Shown here piece by piece: positions 58,713-64,000 of a stretch of DNA of 64,000 nt. Numbering within the stretch: position 1 is the stretch's first letter; each line of letters begins with the position of its first letter. The stretch lies in assembly GCA_903839675.1 (NCBI GenBank), contig CAIMDB010000008.1:62001-126000 (forward strand), given 5' to 3'. The stretch is from an uncultured Sphingomonadales bacterium (GTDB taxonomy: Bacteria; Pseudomonadota; Alphaproteobacteria; Sphingomonadales; Sphingomonadaceae). The notes beneath the pieces were generated by a model. That model made no database searches and was not told the origin of the DNA. It was given only the letters and a program-made list of their open reading frames with translations. The position numbers and the translations under genes were made by a program.

Positions 58713-58729
58713 CGCAGCCGCTCGGCGGC

Positions 58730-60058
58730 TTACTCCGCCTTTTGCGGGGCGGCGGCCGGTAGATGCTGGAAGATCAGGCCACGCGCACGGCCCTGCTGGA
58801 ATCCCTTCCATAGCGTGACGTCTGGCCCACCGGGGCTATAAGCGCCCCAAGACGTGCCTGGTGGTGCTTTCCAAGTGCCGACATCGGAGTCTTCGTTCGG
58901 AACGTCGAGAAAGGCCTGCTTGTCGCGCGCTCCGCGCAGATGGACGTCAAGAAATGCGGTTATGAAGTGCAGGCTGATCGCGTTGATGCGGTCTTTCCGC
59001 CAGATCGCGTCTTCAAACCAATCAATGTCCCACAACGTCGCGCGCATCCCCTCAGGCGCAGGGTTGAGCCCGATGGCATGGCCAGCCTGCTTTAAGGTCA
59101 GCAGATACCTGTCGCTGTTTATCGTTTGCGCAAAGAAGGACTTCGCGGCCTTTTGATAGCCCACCGTAGGGTCCTGATCGCCTGCAATAAGGAGCATCGG
59201 CGCCTTAATTTCCGCCAGCCCCTCATTCCCCCAGATGCTTTTTTCACCGCCGCCGGCAGGCGCCAGCGCGACAATAGCTTTCACCCCGGGCACTTTGGCA
59301 GAGGACGCGTCAGCAGCGCCCCGCGCAATCTTGTTCAGCCAACCATCGGGCACAAAATTCATAAACGGATGTGTGGGGTCTAGGCTCGCGCCACCCGCTG
59401 TGAGCACGCCAAAGCCACCCTGTGAATAGCCGATTAGCGCCACGTTCTCCGGGTCGATCTGCGACCCTAAATTGGCCCGCAATTGCGCAGCCACAAAGCT
59501 GATGTCGACCGGTCGGTTATAGGTCGGCGCCGAACTGATTACAGGGGCCACAACATAGCGGTTTGGATCGACATGGTGGATCGCAGCGACAACATATCCC
59601 TTTGACGCCAGATTTTCGGTCAGCCAGGTCATCAAGCGCGGATCATTGCCATAGCCGTGCGACAGGATCACCAATGGATGCCCGCGCCCAACAGGCTTTG
59701 CATTGGGGGCGGCCAACCCGGGTTGCGTAAAGGCGACCGGCGGAAGGGGTGGCTCACCCCATAAGGCGCCGCGATAGGTCATGCGTGCCTGCCCTTTGCG
59801 GACCTCAGCCGGATACCAGATATCCACCTTTAAGGATCGGTCGTGCAGCGCGACGGCGCCCGATTTTGGATCAGGATGCTCCAGATCCGGCTGGGCCTTA
59901 TGAACAAAAGTCACAGAGCGGAACCCGACGCCATCTTTCCCCAAAGGCGCAAGCTCTGGCGCATCGACGCCGATGTCGGCTGGGCCCTGAAGGACCTGTC
60001 CTGCTAATGCCGGCGCAGCCAGCCCCAGCATCAGGCCCAAAAGGATGTTACGCTTCAT
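58730..60058 (-). CDS. Secreted alpha/beta hydrolase
   Basis: Signal peptide MKRNILLGLMLGLAAPALA; LVILSHGYGNDPR; ALIGYSQGGFGVLTAGG (GxSxGG). Confidence 0.85.
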   Translation of the reverse strand: MKRNILLGLMLGLAAPALAGQVLQGPADIGVDAPELAPLGKDGVGFRSVTFVHKAQPDLEHPDPKSGAVALHDRSLKVDIWYPAEVRKGQARMTYRGALWGEPPLPPVAFTQPGLAAPNAKPVGRGHPLVILSHGYGNDPRLMTWLTENLASKGYVVAAIHHVDPNRYVVAPVISSAPTYNRPVDISFVAAQLRANLGSQIDPENVALIGYSQGGFGVLTAGGASLDPTHPFMNFVPDGWLNKIARGAADASSAKVPGVKAIVALAPAGGGEKSIWGNEGLAEIKAPMLLIAGDQDPTVGYQKAAKSFFAQTINSDRYLLTLKQAGHAIGLNPAPEGMRATLWDIDWFEDAIWRKDRINAISLHFITAFLDVHLRGARDKQAFLDVPNEDSDVGTWKAPPGTSWGAYSPGGPDVTLWKGFQQGRARGLIFQHLPAAAPQKAE

Positions 60059-61031
60059 CGCTGCTCACCGATGCACTTGGCCATCTCAATTGTTCCTCAA
60101 TCCATGGATATTCTGATGTGACGCTCGCAAACGTCTTTTCGCGCAGCACCCGCTGGCAGACGGACGCTGTCAGCTTCGGGATGTCGCCCAATTCCCCTGC
60201 CCGTGCAACGACTTGTACCTGCCTTGCGAACCGCCCGCGCGTCATCGGTTCCGGCCGCAGATGGGGGAGCAATTCGGGCACGGCGGCAAGGCATACCGGC
60301 GTCGTAATTGTCCAGCCGAGACCTGCCGCGACCAACCCCAGTTGCTGGTGCGAGGATTCCACCTCAATCAGATGAGGCACCTTCATCTTCATGCGGACAA
60401 TCTGGCGCTCAATCTGCTGGCCGGTGCCTGTCAGCCGCGAAAAGCGGATGAGTGGCAGCGAGACCTTTTCGTCCGTGATGTCGATCGACCCTTGGTATCT
60501 GGCTGGGAAAACAAGGATGAAGCTCTCTTCGATGACAGGATGAAGCTCAAGCGCACCGCGGTGTTCCAGATTGAAGCTACCGGTGATGAGCAGATCAATG
60601 TCGCGCGCGAGAAACTCAGCCTGATGCTCCATTGAGATGCCGGAGCGGATGTTCCAGCGGTCGGCACGGCCACTCAGTTCGCTCAGGATCGGTGTCGTCA
60701 GTTCATTGGCCAGACTGAATGACATGGCCACTGTGATGCTTGAAATAGGGAGGTTCGCGCCTTCCCGAACCTCATCATAGGTTGCTCTCGCCTGCGCGAT
60801 GAGCGACTGGCCCCGCGCGAACAACGACTTGCCACTTGCCGTCAGCCCCATGGGCCGCATCGTCCTGTCGAACAAGGGCGCGCCAATTCCCGATTCCAGC
60901 TTGGCAATGGTCTGGGAAACAGCCGACTGCGTCACCTGCAAATGCGTCGCGCATTGCGACATGCCGCCCAATTCTACAGTCATGACGAACACTTCAAGCG
61001 CGTGAAGGTCAAACTCTTGAGGCAATTTCAT
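60048..61031 (-). CDS. LysR family transcriptional regulator
   Basis: FDLHALEVFVMTVELGGMSQCATHLQVTQSAVSQTIAKLESGIGAPLFDR. Confidence 0.94.
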   Translation of the reverse strand: MKLPQEFDLHALEVFVMTVELGGMSQCATHLQVTQSAVSQTIAKLESGIGAPLFDRTMRPMGLTASGKSLFARGQSLIAQARATYDEVREGANLPISSITVAMSFSLANELTTPILSELSGRADRWNIRSGISMEHQAEFLARDIDLLITGSFNLEHRGALELHPVIEESFILVFPARYQGSIDITDEKVSLPLIRFSRLTGTGQQIERQIVRMKMKVPHLIEVESSHQQLGLVAAGLGWTITTPVCLAAVPELLPHLRPEPMTRGRFARQVQVVARAGELGDIPKLTASVCQRVLREKTFASVTSEYPWIEEQLRWPSASVSSDEA

Positions 61032-61062
61032 CCGTGCGTGCCCTGACCCGTTTCCAAAGGGA

Positions 61063-61083
61063 ACTATTACTCGCGCTAATAGT
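61063..61083. promoter_or_regulatory. Candidate LysR operator ACTATTA-CTCGCGC-TAATAGT
   Basis: Perfect 7-bp arms, 31 nt upstream of the LysR start. Confidence 0.6.
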
Positions 61084-61164
61084 AGCGCAGGTCAGGTGCA
61101 GGGCGGTTATGCTTTTTCGTCATCCCGCCTTGCAAAATCTCAGGCGTTGCAAAGATGCATCGGT

Positions 61165-62730
61165 TCAGCCCTGCCGATGCAAAGCCATCAACCCCTTGAA
61201 CGTACCAACCGCCAGAAACAGCAGCACCGCCGCAAGCGGAAGCCCGGCCGCAATCGACCCGGCTTGAAGGGAGCTGAGCCCTCCGCTCAACAGTAGCACG
61301 ACGCCAATGCCGCCCACGGCCAAAAGCCAGATGACCTTCTGGCGCAGCGGCGTATCGGTGCGGCCACCGGCTGTCATGGTATCAATCACCAGCGTGCCGG
61401 AATCCCAGCCGGTCACGAAAAAGATCATGATCAGGCAGACCGACACGAAGGACGTGATCTGCGCCCAAGGCAGGGTCCCAAGCAGCACGAACAATTGTTG
61501 GTCGAGCGAAGCTTTGGTAAGCCCACCCGCATCTCCAGCCACGATGTGCGCGATGCTGGCATCCCCGAAGATGGTCAGCCAGAGGATCCCCAAAAGCGTG
61601 GGGGCAAGCAGCGCGCCTGCCATAAACTCACGCACTGTGCGGCCGAGTGAAATGCGGGCCATAAACATGCCGACAAAGGGCGACCAGCTGATCCACCAGG
61701 CCCAGTAATAGACCGTCCAGTCATGGTAGAAGCCGGCATCTCCGCGCGCGACGGGGTTGGACAAGGCGGGCAGATATTTCAGATAGGCTGCGATATTGGC
61801 GCCGAGATCTCCCAGAAGCGTCAACGTCGCGCCCGTCGCCAGAATGAACAGCAGCAAGGCAAAGGCGACCCACATGTTGAGCTCGCTTAAAATCCGGATG
61901 CCTCGATCAATCCCGCCCCACACCGACAGGAACGTGACGAACGCCATGATCGCGATGAGCCCGACAATGGAGAGCGCGGAACTTGGGATATCATAAAGAT
62001 AGGTGATCCCAGCCATCGCCTGCTGCGCACCAAGGCCAAGCGATGTTGCTAGACCGAAGATCGTCGCGAGGACGGCCAAAATCTCTATCCCATCCCCCGC
62101 CCGACCCCAGACCGACTTTCCCAGCAAAGGATAAAAGGCAGACCGTATCGAGAGCGGCAGATTGAAATCATAGGCAAAGACCGCAAGCGCAAGACCCACC
62201 ATGGCGAAGATGGCCCAAGGGTGGAGCGCCCAATCAAAGATCGTCGCGGCCATGGCGAGGCTGCGCGCCTCTGCCACATTCCCTGCCGCGCCACCGAGTG
62301 GCGCCGCTGTTCCTCCTGCCATGGAAGACATAAAGTGGGACACCGGTTCTCCCACGCCGTAAAAGACAAGGCCAATGCCCATGCCTGCGCCAAACAGCAT
62401 CGAAAACCATGACAGGCGAGAATAATCGGGCGACGCGCCCTTCCCGCCCAGCCGGATCTTCCCCAGCGGAGAGATCGCAACGGCAATGCAGAACAAGAGC
62501 ACAATGTTGCCGACCGACATGAAGAACCAGTCGAAATAGGTCACAGCACCTACCCGCATGCCGGAAAACAAATCGGCGGACGCTTGTGGGGCGATCAGGC
62601 TGAACAGGATGACGGAGAGAGACAGGATGGCGGTGGGCACGAACACCGCCGGATTGACGATCATCCCCCCCCAGTTGCGGTTGGAGGCGCCATATTCCCC
62701 ACGATCAATATCGCGCGTCCAATCGGTCAA
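61165..62730 (-). CDS. BCCT family (betaine/carnitine/choline) transporter
   Basis: WFSMLFGAGMGIGLVFYGVGEPVSHF; YYWAWWISWSPFVGMFMARISLGRTVREF. Confidence 0.95.
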   Translation of the reverse strand: MTDWTRDIDRGEYGASNRNWGGMIVNPAVFVPTAILSLSVILFSLIAPQASADLFSGMRVGAVTYFDWFFMSVGNIVLLFCIAVAISPLGKIRLGGKGASPDYSRLSWFSMLFGAGMGIGLVFYGVGEPVSHFMSSMAGGTAAPLGGAAGNVAEARSLAMAATIFDWALHPWAIFAMVGLALAVFAYDFNLPLSIRSAFYPLLGKSVWGRAGDGIEILAVLATIFGLATSLGLGAQQAMAGITYLYDIPSSALSIVGLIAIMAFVTFLSVWGGIDRGIRILSELNMWVAFALLLFILATGATLTLLGDLGANIAAYLKYLPALSNPVARGDAGFYHDWTVYYWAWWISWSPFVGMFMARISLGRTVREFMAGALLAPTLLGILWLTIFGDASIAHIVAGDAGGLTKASLDQQLFVLLGTLPWAQITSFVSVCLIMIFFVTGWDSGTLVIDTMTAGGRTDTPLRQKVIWLLAVGGIGVVLLLSGGLSSLQAGSIAAGLPLAAVLLFLAVGTFKGLMALHRQG

Positions 62731-62745
62731 ATGAATTCCCCCGCC

Positions 62746-63252
62746 TTATTGGGCTGCGACTGTCACAAACGCCGTCCACAACCATGGCGCAAAGCTGCGC
62801 CAAACCTCAACATGAAACCGCTCCGCTGCTTCGCGCACAACGATGATCTCAACCGTTTCAAAGATGGTGCGCGTGGCGCGACCAACCTCAAAATGATCAA
62901 AATCAAGCGCGCAGCCTGCTGCCAGAACCGCCACCGCGCGCGGACCTTCAAGAAGGATGGCGACGTTCCGGTCGCTCACCTCTGTCACGGCGAGTGACAA
63001 GCCTGAACCATCGGCAATCTTGGTGCCGTGCGGGGCCAGCATCAGCCATTCATCAGGGCCAAGGCACATCACCCCATTTTGCATCGTGCCAATCTTTTGC
63101 GGCACGGAAACGCCGAGCAGCTTTTCCAGATCAGTGGCCTTGCGCGCCCGCAGCGAAAAGCGGGCCATCGGCGGGGCGGATGTGACCGTTACACCGTTGC
63201 CCGCAAACGGAACAGCAGGTGTTGGCTCAATTCGGGCGAGAAGCTCAGACAT
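62746..63252 (-). CDS. soxG: Sarcosine oxidase subunit gamma-like (second locus)
   Basis: Directly follows a soxA-like gene; LGPDEWLMLAPHG, GPRAVAVLAAGCALDFDHF. Confidence 0.85.
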   Translation of the reverse strand: MSELLARIEPTPAVPFAGNGVTVTSAPPMARFSLRARKATDLEKLLGVSVPQKIGTMQNGVMCLGPDEWLMLAPHGTKIADGSGLSLAVTEVSDRNVAILLEGPRAVAVLAAGCALDFDHFEVGRATRTIFETVEIIVVREAAERFHVEVWRSFAPWLWTAFVTVAAQ

Positions 63253-64000
63253 TGAGACGTGCCCCTTCTGCGTCATAAAACATCATCGAGCTGACCTTTG
63301 CGACATGGGTCTTGCCCGGCATGGGAACGAAAATGTCCTGCCCCATCTTGCTATGTCCGCCTTCAACCAGCGCCATCGCGATCGACCGGCCGAGCGTTTC
63401 GCTCCAGTAGGACGAGGTCACATGGCCGATCATTTTCATCGGCACCGGCTGGTTGGGGTCAGCGACAATCTGCGCGCCTTCTTCCAGCACCATGTTCGGA
63501 TCATCGGTCAACAAGCCGACGAGCTGCTTACGGCCCGGCGCAACAATGTCCGGACGTGCGAGCGAGCGCTTGCCGACGAAATCCGCCTTCTTCTTGCCAA
63601 CAGCCCAATCGAGACCTGCATCGAACGGCGTCACCGTGCCATCGGTATCCTGCCCGACGATGATGAACCCCTTTTCGGCGCGCAGTACGTGCATCGTCTC
63701 TGTGCCATAAGGCGTGATGTCATAGCGCGCGCCTTCCGCCATGATCCGCTCCCACAGAGTGCGGCCATAAGCAGAGGGCACGTTGATCTCGTACCCGAGT
63801 TCGCCTGTGAAGCTCACCCGGAACAGGCGGGTCGGGATGCCGCAAATCGTGCCTTCGCGGATCGCCATGTGCGGGAAGGCTTCGGCAGACAGGTCAATGC
63901 CTTCGACGAGGGGCTCCAGAACCTTGCGGGCATTTGGCCCCTGCAGCGCGATCACGGCATAGTGCTCGCTCGTGCTGGTCAGCCACACGTTCAGGTCCGG
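63245..64000 (-). CDS. soxA: Sarcosine oxidase subunit alpha, C-terminal part (second locus, truncated by window edge)
   Basis: HYAVIALQGPNARKVLEPL, RVSFTGELGYEINVPSAYGRTLWE, HVLRAEKGFIIVGQDTDGTVTPFDAGL; frame open to the window end. Confidence 0.9.
   Translation of the reverse strand, partial: PDLNVWLTSTSEHYAVIALQGPNARKVLEPLVEGIDLSAEAFPHMAIREGTICGIPTRLFRVSFTGELGYEINVPSAYGRTLWERIMAEGARYDITPYGTETMHVLRAEKGFIIVGQDTDGTVTPFDAGLDWAVGKKKADFVGKRSLARPDIVAPGRKQLVGLLTDDPNMVLEEGAQIVADPNQPVPMKMIGHVTSSYWSETLGRSIAMALVEGGHSKMGQDIFVPMPGKTHVAKVSSMMFYDAEGARLNV

Noticed and set aside
1-64000. CRISPR arrays, tRNA/rRNA genes, phage or toxin-antitoxin systems
   Set aside because: No regularly spaced direct repeats, conserved RNA sequences or matching protein motifs were seen on reading; tRNAscan/Infernal would be needed to be certain.

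Overview
GC-rich alphaproteobacterial chromosome segment; the gene content looks sphingomonad-like (inference, no rRNA or other marker gene present). No rRNA, tRNA, CRISPR array, transposase or phage genes were recognised. Part A (about 0.2-47.8 kb) is a dense catabolic island: three TonB-dependent receptors, 12 short-chain dehydrogenases plus one NAD(P)-binding epimerase-like protein, a KstD-like flavoprotein, two KshA-like Rieske oxygenases, three different amidohydrolases, two acyl-CoA synthetases, AtuA- and EthD-family proteins, four SnoaL/NTF2-like proteins, a sulfatase and an alkylsulfatase-like MBL protein, an MFS transporter, an Old Yellow Enzyme, and two Coq4-like proteins that both carry HDxxHx11E. 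A recurring TGCGTAA/TTACGCA half-site sits in most of its promoter regions. Part B (about 47.8-64 kb) is a nitrogen/one-carbon island: a GbcA-type Rieske N-demethylase, a cystathionine-gamma-synthase-family PLP enzyme, two HcnB/HcnC-like flavoproteins, a full soxBDAG sarcosine oxidase, a secreted alpha/beta hydrolase, two LysR regulators, a BCCT transporter and a second soxA-soxG locus running off the window. The best candidates for something undescribed are: (1) the Rieske + PLP + flavoprotein + sarcosine oxidase operon as a pathway for an N-methylated, gamma-substituted amino acid; (2) the two Coq4-like proteins placed in catabolic operons; (3) the shared TGCGTAA operator, including a perfect 17-bp inverted repeat; (4) a palindromic element inserted in frame inside an acyl-CoA synthetase gene. 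All functional names come from reading protein motifs by eye; no database search was run.
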